This document shows, one piece after another, positions 17,167 through 25,437 of a DNA stretch of 64,000 bases (position 1 is its first letter; each line of letters opens with the position of its first letter). The notes below the pieces were generated by a model. The model made no database searches. It was given only the letters and a program-made list of their open reading frames with translations, and was not told the DNA's origin. The stretch covers positions 79,899 to 143,898 of the forward strand of contig CAZGNV010000002.1 of NCBI GenBank assembly GCA_964527835.1, written 5' to 3'. This stretch comes from JAFDCJ01 sp964527835. GTDB lineage: Bacteria; Desulfobacterota; Desulfobacteria; Desulfobacterales; JAFDCJ01. The translations under genes and the position numbers were made by a program.

Positions 17167-19239
17167 ATGAGCGAACACTTCGAAACCATCTGCCGCCGCC
17201 TGTTCCAGCCCGACGCCGAGGCCAACGGGATTGCGATCGTTGACGCGCCAGCACAGCTCAAAGCGCCGGGCAGCAGACCCGCCGACGTGGCCCGCCAGTT
17301 GAATGCCGCCTTTTTGATTCTGCTCGGCGGCAACCACGTCCCGGCCTTTGACACGGCGGCCGCCTGCCTGCAACCGGCCGCCCAAAAAGACGTCTGGGCC
17401 CCTGTCGCCCGGTTTTACCGCCTCAGTGCCGAGCGCATTGCTGGCGAGATCCAACAGATCTGCCGGCAGGACCCGGATTTCGCCGCCCGGCTCAAACAGC
17501 TGGCCGATTTTCTGCAATCGCGCCAGACGGCCGACAACCCCCGGCAGATGGCCGAAAATATCTGGAGCGTGTTTTTCCCGGAAGGCGTGGGGCTGCAATC
17601 GCGCCATGATGACGCCATTGAAAACTTGCGTCAAAAACGCGCGGTGCGCATCACCCGGTTGAACCCGACTCCCATCAGTGATCCGGCCCGCCAAATTCTT
17701 TTTTCATCCAACGTGCTGCTAACCCTGCCGGCATCATCATCGGACAGCAAAACAGCCGGCAATCAAAACCTGCAGCAACTGCTTGACCGGGCAGCCCGGC
17801 AACCCCAGCGCCACTGGTATGACCATCCCATCCATATTGGCGTCGAACCCTGCGCCAATGAACTGTTATACGGTCTGGCCGGGCTGCAACAGACCCTTGA
17901 ATTTGAACGCCGGAGGGGCACTGCCGCAAAAAACGCCAGGCTGGCCTGCATCCTTTCGGTTTCCGTCACCCACGATGGCCTGCATGAGGTTGCCCGCCCC
18001 TACATTGAAGCCGAGCTGTCAAAGGCCGGCTTTTTAGACGACCTCGATGTCTTCGTGTTTACCGAGACCGACACCCGGCGCATGATTGATGACGTTCTGG
18101 CACCGGCGGCCACCCGTTTTATTTCAGCCCCCCGGGCCGCCCAATCCCTGGCCATGTTCGGCGTGGACGGGGAATACGGCCGGCACTACAGCTTCCTAAA
18201 GGCCATGGCCGCCTTCTGGCAGGTGTTGATTCAACCGCAAATCCTGGCGACCTTCAAAATCGATCTGGACCAGGTGTTTCCGCAAAAAGAGCTGGTGGCA
18301 GAAACCGGAGCATCGGCCTTCGAGCATTTCACCACCCCGCTGTGGGGGGCGCTGGGTGTCGACTGGGCGGGCAGTGAGCTGGAGCTGGGCATGATTGCCG
18401 GGGCGCTGGTCAACGAAAGCGACATCGACCAATCACTTTTTACTCCCGATGTTGCCCTGCCCCGACGTCCCCTTCGTCCGGAGGAAACTATTTTTTTCAG
18501 CACCCTGCCCCAGGCCGTATCCACCCGGGCTGAAATGATGACCCGCTATGACAGCCCGCAGCTGGATGGAAAGACCACCTGCATCCAGCGGGTGCATGTC
18601 ACCGGTGGGACCAACGGCATCCGCATGGACAGTCTGCGCCGACACCGTCCCTTTACCCCGTCGTTCATCGGCCGGGCCGAAGACCAGGCCTACCTGCTGT
18701 CGGCGCTTGACCGCCCCGCCCCGCGCCTGGCCTACGTTCACAAAGACGGATTGATCATGCGCCATGACAAGGAGGCCTTTGCCCAGGAGGCCATCGAGGC
18801 GGCCGAAATCGGCCGGACGGTGGGCGATTACGTGCGCATGCTTTACTTTTCAGCCTATGCCGACGTGATTTCTTCCAATCGGGCGAGCCTGAAGCAAATC
18901 CTCGATCCCTTCACCGGCTGTTTTATCTCCCGGATCCCCATCACCGTCTCCCACCTGCGCTTTGCCTTGACAGCGGCCAGACTGTTCGGTGAACAGGAGA
19001 ATAAAAAGGGTCTCGAACTGGTTGAAATCGGTGTCCGGCGCCTCACCCAGGCCCTTGAATTCATCAGCGGCGAAGACAGCGCCCTTAAAAAACAGTACTT
19101 AGACGAGCGGCTCGGATGGGACCTGTATTACGACACCCTTGATGCCGTCGAAAAGGCCATCGCCGACCGGACCCCCTTCGCAGCGACACTGCAGCAAAAG
19201 GCATGGGACCTTGTTAAGGAATGCCAAGTTGGAGGGTAA
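17167..19239 (+). CDS. Uncharacterised 690-aa protein, possible GT-A-like glycosyltransferase
   Basis: No family is firmly recognised. The N-terminal third is helical and Arg/Gln-rich. The middle contains HDGLHEVARPYIEAEL and a FKIDLDQVFPQ segment (near residue 360) that could be a DxD-type metal/nucleotide-sugar site. A conserved-looking CIQRVHVTGGTNGIRMDSLR (near residue 470) is followed by PSFIGRAEDQAYLL. Such 'found the acceptor, then ED' patterns occur in GT-A glycosyltransferases, which is the only basis for the suggestion. There is no signal peptide or transmembrane helix, so it is probably cytoplasmic. ATG 17167 has AGGAG upstream; the longer frame only reuses NUDIX sequence. It is probably co-transcribed with the NUDIX gene. 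Confidence 0.5.
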   Translation: MSEHFETICRRLFQPDAEANGIAIVDAPAQLKAPGSRPADVARQLNAAFLILLGGNHVPAFDTAAACLQPAAQKDVWAPVARFYRLSAERIAGEIQQICRQDPDFAARLKQLADFLQSRQTADNPRQMAENIWSVFFPEGVGLQSRHDDAIENLRQKRAVRITRLNPTPISDPARQILFSSNVLLTLPASSSDSKTAGNQNLQQLLDRAARQPQRHWYDHPIHIGVEPCANELLYGLAGLQQTLEFERRRGTAAKNARLACILSVSVTHDGLHEVARPYIEAELSKAGFLDDLDVFVFTETDTRRMIDDVLAPAATRFISAPRAAQSLAMFGVDGEYGRHYSFLKAMAAFWQVLIQPQILATFKIDLDQVFPQKELVAETGASAFEHFTTPLWGALGVDWAGSELELGMIAGALVNESDIDQSLFTPDVALPRRPLRPEETIFFSTLPQAVSTRAEMMTRYDSPQLDGKTTCIQRVHVTGGTNGIRMDSLRRHRPFTPSFIGRAEDQAYLLSALDRPAPRLAYVHKDGLIMRHDKEAFAQEAIEAAEIGRTVGDYVRMLYFSAYADVISSNRASLKQILDPFTGCFISRIPITVSHLRFALTAARLFGEQENKKGLELVEIGVRRLTQALEFISGEDSALKKQYLDERLGWDLYYDTLDAVEKAIADRTPFAATLQQKAWDLVKECQVGG

Positions 19240-19308
19240 AACAGCTCTTTGACCCTGACTGTGTCCGGTGGGATAAAGATAAACAGTTTCTGGGGGGATG
19301 GCGGCATA

Positions 19309-20355
19309 TTACACCGCAACCTTGTTTACGGCTTCGGTGACCTGCAGCACAATATCGCCGACGCTTTCCTGGCTCAGACCAAGGTGATCCATCGTCCCTT
19401 GTTCCAGCTCGTAAAGATAATCATCGCTGTCATAGCCGATGCCGCTCAAGGTGGCGATATAGTCAGCCATGTGAAGGATGTAAGCCAACTCGCTTTCATC
19501 GGCTGCAGACGGCAGGTGGTGGCATTTGATGGCGGAATTTATGGATTCCGGAAATTTCCATTTTCGACACACCTCCGATGCAATCTGGGCGTGGTTAAAT
19601 CCAAAAAATTGTACTTCAGCATCAATAAAAGTTTTTTCTTCTTGTTCAAGAAAGGCTTCAATCTCTTCTTTTTTATTCAAAATATAGCCATCGAGAATAA
19701 TTTTGCCGACATCATGGATCAAACCGGCCGTGTGCGCTTCACTGGCCAGGGCCGGATTTTTCATGTTGGCAATGATTTTCGATCCAAAGGCAACCGCCAG
19801 CGAATGCATCCACAGTTGCTTGGCGTCATATCCATATCCCGGTAATTGTCCGTTTAAAATACTTTCGGCTCCGGCAGCGGTCACAAGTTCTCCCAGTGTT
19901 TCGTATCCCAGCAGCACTGAAGCATGTTGAATGGATGAAATTGTACCGCTCATACCATAATAGGCTGAATTGGCGACTTTAAGCACCTGGGTGGCCAGCG
20001 CCTGGTCGGTCTCAATGATGCCGGCAATTTTTTTGGCATCGGAATCGGATGCTGAAATCAGGCGTTGAATTTTAAACACCGCCTCGGGCATCGGCGGCAG
20101 TTCCTTAATACCGTTCAATATGGTTTGCTGGAGTTTCTTTTCAGCGGTTTTATTTTCAGTCTGCGCTGTCGAGGAGCCCTCCTGGCTACGGGGTTGGGGA
20201 CCGTTTTGATTGTCAACTGATGCTGGCACCTCCCGAAAATCCATGTGCGTTTTGGTACCGCAATTTTTGCATGTAAAAACCGCACGTTTTCCCATAGGGA
20301 GTTGATCATCCGCTAATTTATACAATTTTTCGCAGCCTGAGCATGTGAGTATCAT
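19309..20355 (-). CDS. HDOD-domain protein with N-terminal zinc-ribbon
   Basis: The 348-aa protein opens with a zinc ribbon of the MJ0042/FYDLN type: LTCSGCEKLYKL, then FTCKNCGTKTH (residues about 4-32). A polar linker leads to an HDOD domain (about residues 90-290) with LPPMPEAVFKIQRLIS, HSLAVAFGSKII and AGLIHDVGKIILD. HDOD proteins are non-catalytic or weakly catalytic relatives of HD phosphohydrolases and act as signalling scaffolds in motility, chemotaxis and cyclic-di-GMP control. Here HD is present in LIHDVGK, so hydrolase activity cannot be excluded. The start at 20355 has AGGA seven bases upstream. It is transcribed divergently from the 140-aa protein. Confidence 0.82.
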   Translation of the reverse strand: MILTCSGCEKLYKLADDQLPMGKRAVFTCKNCGTKTHMDFREVPASVDNQNGPQPRSQEGSSTAQTENKTAEKKLQQTILNGIKELPPMPEAVFKIQRLISASDSDAKKIAGIIETDQALATQVLKVANSAYYGMSGTISSIQHASVLLGYETLGELVTAAGAESILNGQLPGYGYDAKQLWMHSLAVAFGSKIIANMKNPALASEAHTAGLIHDVGKIILDGYILNKKEEIEAFLEQEEKTFIDAEVQFFGFNHAQIASEVCRKWKFPESINSAIKCHHLPSAADESELAYILHMADYIATLSGIGYDSDDYLYELEQGTMDHLGLSQESVGDIVLQVTEAVNKVAV

Positions 20356-20595
20356 GTATTTTCCTGCCACCTGATTGAGTTGAAACCGGATTTTTGAAAT
20401 TACAACTGTATATTTTTCCTTATCGGGGGAAAAAGAAAAAAGTTTAGAACAATTTAAAGACAACCGGCTGATTTCAGATACTGAACTGCAAAAGGATCTC
20501 ACCTGTATTGAAATCTCTCCTTTCATGCATAATTTAACAGGTAGTTTGATTTCCAATCCGGCCAACAAAAAAATGCTAAGCCTGACGCTGTGAAG

Positions 20596-20672
20596 GGCAG
20601 CAACAGGAACCCACTGCGTTTCGCGTGCCTGTCTGACAGGTGAACATTTCAGTGGCCGGCAACACAGCTGCC
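20596..20672 (+). promoter_or_regulatory. Candidate structured 5' leader upstream of the 140-aa protein
   Basis: Within the 336-base divergent spacer, three nested pairings end five bases before the AAAGGAG ribosome-binding site: GGCAGC/GCTGCC (20596-20601 with 20667-20672), CCACTG/CAGTGG (20611-20616 with 20650-20655) and the hairpin CCTG-tctga-CAGG (20628-20640). They are separated by A/C-rich internal loops. I could not match it to a known riboswitch class. The rest of the spacer shows no feature I can support. Confidence 0.35.
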
Positions 20673-20691
20673 AATGAAAGGAGCGCCAAAT

Positions 20692-21114
20692 ATGAAGGAA
20701 AAACGCAATGTCCATTTAAAGGTTCAGGAACTATGCGACTGCTATGCCGCTAATGATCCGCTCAAAGAAATGTCCGGCGTAAAAGATGAACCCGATCCGG
20801 ACGAGGCCGCTCTCAAGTGGCTGGCACTGGCCGCCCTGCATGGAGTGAACAACAATGCCAAGGAAATCACCATCAGCCGCTCCAGAGATGGTGATATCCG
20901 CGTAACCGCCAAGTACCGCGAGTCCGAGCTGCCGTCACCGGGTCCCGAGGTGGGTGCCCGGATCATGGAAACTGTAAAGGAAATAACCTATATCGAAGGT
21001 GATAAGGGAAAAAGTCCGCTGGCCCTTGGAATCCGCAACGACAGCCTCGAGCTGCGGATAAAAATGAAAGTCAAGCAAGGCGGGGAAAAGATTTCTATTA
21101 AGTTTCCGGAATAA
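20692..21114 (+). CDS. Hypothetical 140-aa soluble protein
   Basis: The start at 20692 follows AAAGGAG by eight bases; an ATG six codons earlier is less well placed. The protein is acidic and charged, without membrane segments or cysteine clusters. It contains DPDEAALKWLALAALHGVNNNAKEI followed by short beta-rich stretches (EITISRSRDGDIRVTAKYRE, near residue 62). No family is recognised. It is divergent from the HDOD gene, shares its spacer and is preceded by a possible structured leader, so it may be regulated with the signalling protein. Confidence 0.55.
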   Translation: MKEKRNVHLKVQELCDCYAANDPLKEMSGVKDEPDPDEAALKWLALAALHGVNNNAKEITISRSRDGDIRVTAKYRESELPSPGPEVGARIMETVKEITYIEGDKGKSPLALGIRNDSLELRIKMKVKQGGEKISIKFPE

Positions 21115-21136
21115 AACAAATAATTTTCCAGCACGG

Positions 21137-22087
21137 ATGGGTTTGATGGCGCAATTGACAAAAAAAGAACGGTATGCAATCACCGCTCAAAACCTTGCCC
21201 CACCATACCTGGATTATAAGTATTTTCAGGACTGCGACCGCCTGCCGTTTCGCCCCCATGCCCACCAGTTCGACATGGTCAATGCGTGGTGGCTGATCGA
21301 AGCCGCCACGCTGGCCTATGCGCCGCCGCGCTTTGCCTTCGAAAAATTTACGCGCACCGGCTGCTTTCAACAAGTAGAGTTCTTTGACACCAAAACAACC
21401 CAGTGCTATGTCGCCAGCACCGACCGGTTTGCCATCGTCGCCTTCAGGGGGTCCGAAGCCCGGCTGCAGGAGAATAGTGCAGATCCCGGCCACATTTTTG
21501 CCGACTGGCTGGCAAATTTTAACTTTTTGCTCGAATCCTGGGAACACGGGGGACGTGTCCACCGCGGATTTAAAGCTGCTCTTGATGAAGTTTGGCCTCA
21601 ACTGCAGCCATGCATTTTAAAACTGCAGCAGGACAATTGCAAAATATGGATGACCGGCCACAGCCAGGGAGCCGCCCTGGCCACCCTTGCCGCCAGCCGG
21701 TATGGTGAAATACAGGGCTTATACACCTTCGGATCGCCCCGGGTGGGGGACCGGGACTTCAAAAAGAAATTCAAAACAGCTGCTTACCGTTTCGTTAACC
21801 ACCACGATATTGTCACCCAGGTCCCCCCGGCCGGCACCTATCGTCATGTTGGCAAGCTCAGATATATTGATCCTGCAGGGATTGTCCATAACCACATGGG
21901 CCGTCGGGAGAGATGGATCTACGAGCTGCGCGGCCAACTGCAAAAGCTTTTCGATGCCCGCGGCGGGATCCGCAAAACCGTTGCCCGGGAGCTTACCCGG
22001 CTGATTGTCGATCACGTGCCGGTGCTTTACGCCATTCACATCTGGAATCAGCTTGTTGATATGAAACAGTTACACTGTTTGGACTGA
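21137..22087 (+). CDS. Class 3 lipase family protein
   Basis: The 316-aa protein is an alpha/beta-hydrolase of the lipase class 3 type. The nucleophile elbow reads WMTGHSQGAALATLAA (Ser in GHSQG, near residue 176). It is followed by YTFGSPRVGDRDF (near residue 199), containing the family's catalytic Asp region, and by a later NHMGRRERW with a candidate catalytic His. No signal peptide is seen, so it is probably cytoplasmic or secreted by another route. Class 3 lipases hydrolyse acylglycerols or related esters. It begins 22 bases after the preceding gene. All three catalytic residues appear to be present. Confidence 0.82.
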   Translation: MGLMAQLTKKERYAITAQNLAPPYLDYKYFQDCDRLPFRPHAHQFDMVNAWWLIEAATLAYAPPRFAFEKFTRTGCFQQVEFFDTKTTQCYVASTDRFAIVAFRGSEARLQENSADPGHIFADWLANFNFLLESWEHGGRVHRGFKAALDEVWPQLQPCILKLQQDNCKIWMTGHSQGAALATLAASRYGEIQGLYTFGSPRVGDRDFKKKFKTAAYRFVNHHDIVTQVPPAGTYRHVGKLRYIDPAGIVHNHMGRRERWIYELRGQLQKLFDARGGIRKTVARELTRLIVDHVPVLYAIHIWNQLVDMKQLHCLD

Positions 22088-22214
22088 CTGGCAAAGTCTA
22101 ATTCCGAAGCCATAAACCATTGACAACCCCGCTGACCCCGGTGTAGTAAAATATGGATCAAGCAGCCTTGTAGCGAATTAAAGCAATTGCCAGAAAACAA
22201 AGGAGGACGTCTTA

Positions 22215-22313
22215 ATGGGTAAAGGGGACAAACGCACAAAACGGGGAAAAATCTTTCGCGGCACCCACGGCGCATCCCGCCCCAAGAAAAAGAAGAAAAA
22301 AAAGAGTGGGTAG
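22215..22313 (+). CDS. 30S ribosomal protein THX (small basic protein, 32 aa)
   Basis: A very short gene with an excellent AGGAGG site encodes a 32-aa peptide starting MGKGDKRTKRGKIFRGTHGA and ending in a run of seven lysines. This matches the bTHX family (Thx, S31e-like in Thermus and chloroplasts), which inserts into the head of the 30S subunit and stabilises it. The MGKGD(K/R)(K/R)T(K/R)RGKI(W/F)RG signature is diagnostic. It is too short for many gene finders. It stands alone, not in a ribosomal operon. Confidence 0.85.
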   Translation: MGKGDKRTKRGKIFRGTHGASRPKKKKKKKSG

Positions 22314-22429
22314 GATTATTCCGGCTTTCCCGGTGACAGCCGGCGGATCAACGGCGTCACCCGGTGCAGGGGGCAGCACCGAATGCGGGTTTGATTTTAT
22401 TTGGATCGTGCAACCAATGGTCAATCATT

Positions 22430-23266
22430 ATGCCACGAGCAACGCCTCAATATAACCTGTATGTACTTAAACCGGATCTTGTCAGGCAATGGCATCCGTC
22501 AAAGAATAATCACTTAAAGCCCGCCGAGGTAACTCCCGGTTCGGGCAAAAAGGTTTGGTGGATATGCCAGGAAGGACATGAATGGGAGGCTGCAATATAC
22601 AGCCGCAGCAGGGGAAGCGGGTGTCCTTTTTGCAGCAGAAAGGGCAAATCTGATTCTGACAACCCGCGGGTATTGTCAAAAACGAACCTGATTAAAGAAT
22701 GGCATCCAACCAAAAACGGCAATCTAACCCCGGCGGTTGTGACCTATACCCACAACGGAAGAATATGGTGGATCTGTGAAAACGGTCATGAATGGAAGGC
22801 AACGGTTAAAAGCAGATTGAACGGGGGAAAGTGTCCGGCATGTGAAACAGGGTCCTTTGAGAATCTTCAAAAAGTCAGCAACCGCACCCGCCGAAAAAAA
22901 ACCGTCCGCAAACGGGATGATTTTCTGCATAAATTAAGCACCGCTTTTCAGATAGACTCTGATGATTCCTATAAAGGCGCTGAATTTAGAAAAAACCGAC
23001 GTTATCGGCACGAGACCACCGCAATATTTGAAATTTCACCCTCAGGCTATTTCGTGTATGCCCGGGCCCAAAATTTTAGCGAAACCGGCATGTATTTTGA
23101 GACCGAAGTAGCCATCAAACCCGGCACCAAAATTAAAATCAAACTGGACAAGCCCATTTTAAACAATATGAAAAAAAGTTATACTTCGACAGTCAAATGG
23201 TGCCGGGGGTTAACCGATGAAAAATCCACCGTTTATGCTTACAGCCTGGGTGTGGAATTTACATGA
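22430..23266 (+). CDS. Zinc-ribbon (DUF4379-type) x2 fused to a PilZ domain
   Basis: The 278-aa protein contains two tandem zinc-ribbon repeats of the DUF4379 type: LVRQWHPSKN...VWWICQEGHEWEA...CPFC (residues about 15-70) and LIKEWHPTKN...IWWICENGHEWKA...CPAC (about 90-145). A basic linker and a C-terminal PilZ domain (about 190-278) follow. The PilZ part has the RxxxR-like RRYRHE, then NFSETGMYFE and YSLGVEF, the residues used to bind cyclic-di-GMP. DUF4379 repeats are normally seen in Vsr/HNH-type nuclease proteins. Their fusion to PilZ here suggests a cyclic-di-GMP-responsive nucleic-acid-binding protein, which is inference. The start has no strong ribosome-binding site. Confidence 0.75.
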   Translation: MPRATPQYNLYVLKPDLVRQWHPSKNNHLKPAEVTPGSGKKVWWICQEGHEWEAAIYSRSRGSGCPFCSRKGKSDSDNPRVLSKTNLIKEWHPTKNGNLTPAVVTYTHNGRIWWICENGHEWKATVKSRLNGGKCPACETGSFENLQKVSNRTRRKKTVRKRDDFLHKLSTAFQIDSDDSYKGAEFRKNRRYRHETTAIFEISPSGYFVYARAQNFSETGMYFETEVAIKPGTKIKIKLDKPILNNMKKSYTSTVKWCRGLTDEKSTVYAYSLGVEFT

Positions 23267-23352
23267 CACCGCTGATGCGCCAGGAATTTGCTACCCAGAT
23301 TGCCGCCATGAGCCCGCTGACCGGGTAGCTCATGCGGGCCAATTTTAAATAA

Positions 23353-24117
23353 ATGCCCCCAATCGTCGACACCCATGCCCACATCTGCGACCCGGTCTTT
23401 GATCCGGATCGATCCGCAGTGCTGGAAAGAGCCGCCGCCGCCGGAATCAATGCAATCATCGCGGTGGGCGAAAATATTGCCGATGCCCGGCGCAATATTG
23501 AGCTTGCCAAAACCCATCCCATGATCCAACCGGCGGCCGGCCTTTACCCCACAATCCTGGATACGGCCGCCGCCGAACAGATGCAGACATTCATCCGCAA
23601 CCAGCATTCCAGGATTGTGGCTGTCGGGGAAGTGGGACTTGACTACTGGATTGTAAAAGAAGAACCGGCCCGGCAGCTGCAAAAAGAGATTTTCAAATCC
23701 TTCATCACCCTGGCCCGGGAGCTGGATCTGCCCGTCAATGTTCACTCGCGCTCGGCCGGACGCCATGCCGTGGCCCTGCTGCTTGAAAGCGGGGCCCGCC
23801 GGGTGCAGCTGCACGCCTTTGACGGCAAGGCGGCGACTGCCCGCCCCGCGGTGGAAGCCGGTTACTTTTTTTCCATTCCGCCATCGGTGGTTCGCTCACG
23901 TCAGAAACAGAAACTGGTAAAAAACCTTCCGCTTTCCCACCTGCTGCTCGAATCCGACAGTCCGGTGCTGGGCCCGGATCCGGACCGCCGCAATGAACCG
24001 GCCAATTTGCTTGTTGCGATCAAGGCCATCGCTGAATTAAAAAATATCCGCCCATCCGAGGTGATCGCTGCGGTTGCGGAAAACTCCAGCCTGCTTTATG
24101 GCGACCTCCTGAAATAG
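23353..24117 (+). CDS. TatD-family metal-dependent hydrolase (DNase)
   Basis: The 254-aa protein is an amidohydrolase-fold TatD nuclease. The HxH motif VDTHAHICD lies at the start (residues 5-13), the conserved AVGEVGLDYWIV near residue 91, NVHSRSAGRHAV near residue 130 and LLESDSPVL near residue 198. These supply the two-metal site. Family members act as 3'-5' exonucleases in DNA repair and quality control. The frame has no strong ribosome-binding site and stands as a single gene. Confidence 0.82.
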   Translation: MPPIVDTHAHICDPVFDPDRSAVLERAAAAGINAIIAVGENIADARRNIELAKTHPMIQPAAGLYPTILDTAAAEQMQTFIRNQHSRIVAVGEVGLDYWIVKEEPARQLQKEIFKSFITLARELDLPVNVHSRSAGRHAVALLLESGARRVQLHAFDGKAATARPAVEAGYFFSIPPSVVRSRQKQKLVKNLPLSHLLLESDSPVLGPDPDRRNEPANLLVAIKAIAELKNIRPSEVIAAVAENSSLLYGDLLK

Positions 24118-24184
24118 ACGCTTCAACTTGAATCCAATCCTGGAAGCCTCACGCTTTCGACAATCGATTTTTTTTAGAAATTGC

Positions 24185-24284
24185 TTGACAAAATATTATT
24201 AAGTGATATTCACTAACCATAATTGGCATTTTCAGATAAAGCATTAATAATCACAATGAAAATGTTGGTTACTATCACTAACCC
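24185..24284 (+). promoter_or_regulatory. Promoter region with two related palindromic boxes (candidate TetR operators)
   Basis: A TTGACA (24185-24190) could serve as the -35 of the catabolic operon. The perfect palindrome AGTGA-TAT-TCACT (24202-24214) follows, and 65 bases on comes GGTTA-CTATCAC-TAACC (24267-24283). The two boxes share the string TCACTAACC, at 24210-24218 and 24275-24283. The operon encodes its own TetR regulator, so these are plausible binding sites. Confidence 0.5.
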
Positions 24285-24314
24285 AATTGCCGGAAAAACT
24301 CAGGAGACGCCATC

Positions 24315-25088
24315 ATGCCCTCAGAGGTCGTTTGGGTTCAAAAGGAAAATAAAATTGCCACGCTGACCCTCAATCGCCCGAAAGTGCTAAACGCCATGAG
24401 CCAGGAAATGCTGCTCCAGCTACGCGACGCGGTTGTGCAGATTGCCGCCGATGAAACCATTCACGTCGTGGTGCTCAAAGGCGCCGGGGATCATTTTTCG
24501 GCCGGCGCGGATGTGGCCCTGTTCTCGGAAGAAATCACGCCCTACGACTGGCTGGTCGCCATGAAGGGCGTGGGCAAAATCGTGAAAACCCTGCGGGAAA
24601 TGCCCCAGCCGGTGGTGGTCATGCTCAAGGGAGTGGCTGTCGGCGGTGGGGCCAACCTGGCCCTGGCCGGAGACTTCGTGATCGCCGCCCATGACGCCCG
24701 GTTCTGTGAAATCTTTGCAAGTATCGGGCTCATCATCGACTACGGGGGGACCTACCTGCTCCCACGTTTGGTGGGGCTTGTCCGGGCCCGGGAACTGGCC
24801 ATGCTGGCAGAAGAAATCGACGGCCGAAAGGCCGCCGATATCGGTCTGATCTACAAATCAGTATCGCAGGAAAAGCTTGAAGAAGAGGTGCAAACCCTGG
24901 CCGCAAAACTGGCCGCAAAACCTCCGCTGGCACTGCGGTTGATCAAGGAGGGGCTTGAAAGAAGTTTTGACATGTCCCTGCAGCAGGTGCTGGACTGGGA
25001 GGCCGCCAACCAGGCCGTCATGCTGCAAACCCCCGAACACAAACAGATCGCTAAAATGTTTCTGGAGGCTAAAAAAAAGTTGAAATGA
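24315..25088 (+). CDS. Enoyl-CoA hydratase/isomerase (crotonase)-fold protein
   Basis: This 257-aa crotonase starts behind AGGAG and the two palindromic boxes. The oxyanion-hole segments are present: HFSAGADVALF (near residue 60) and GVAVGGGANLALAGDFVIA (near residue 107). However, the two catalytic glutamates of classical enoyl-CoA hydratase, expected in GGxCEL and in FGxPE, appear as Asn and Phe here (GGGANL and FCEIFAS). It therefore may not hydrate enoyl-CoA by the usual mechanism; isomerase, hydrolase or decarboxylase activity is possible. The comparison is from memory, not alignment. It is the first gene of the CoA-ester operon. Confidence 0.8.
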   Translation: MPSEVVWVQKENKIATLTLNRPKVLNAMSQEMLLQLRDAVVQIAADETIHVVVLKGAGDHFSAGADVALFSEEITPYDWLVAMKGVGKIVKTLREMPQPVVVMLKGVAVGGGANLALAGDFVIAAHDARFCEIFASIGLIIDYGGTYLLPRLVGLVRARELAMLAEEIDGRKAADIGLIYKSVSQEKLEEEVQTLAAKLAAKPPLALRLIKEGLERSFDMSLQQVLDWEAANQAVMLQTPEHKQIAKMFLEAKKKLK

Positions 25089-25097
25089 CAACTTGAT

Positions 25098-25385
25098 GAA
25101 CCCGTAAAAAGCAGCATTTTCTCGCTTCGCAAGCCTTTTCGGGAGCTGTTTCAGGGTTGCGCTAAAGTTGAAGATTCCCTGTTAGGGAATCTTCCCAGCA
25201 GGGAATACTGCCTTTTTTAATTTCGCTCGCTGATCCCGCAGCAAGCTGCGGGGATTGCGCTCGCAACCTGGCCAAGAGACTCGTCGCCAGCTCCTCAAAC
25301 AGCTTGAAATTTTTAACGCGCAACCCCTCACAGCTCTTTTTCCGAAAAGGATTGATGTCGCTCGAAAACGAATTTTTACGGGACC
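25098..25385. repeat. Composite palindromic element (family B arms, nested family C insert)
   Basis: The 349-base gap is filled by an element whose arms begin AACCCGTAAAAAGCAG and end TTTTTACGGGACC. The inner arms CCTTTTCGGGAGCTGTTTCA and TCCGAAAAGG, and GGGTTGCGC with GCGCAACCCC, pair as well. The loop half contains a second unit (25171-25266) with its own hairpin AAGATTCCCT-gtt-AGGGAATCTT and the CTTCCCAGCA tail. A 41-base core (25279-25319) recurs at 52955-52995 with two differences. The element separates the first crotonase from the dehydrogenases. Confidence 0.65.
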
Positions 25386-25437
25386 ATCACAACTTGGTTG
25401 ATTCAGCAATTCAACCAACCTACCGGAAAGGCAGCAG

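Noticed and set aside
20596..20672. Cyclic-di-GMP (GEMM) riboswitch
   Set aside because: Neither strand shows the GACGCAAAGC / GGCAAACC core in the right order, so the leader is reported only as an unclassified structure.
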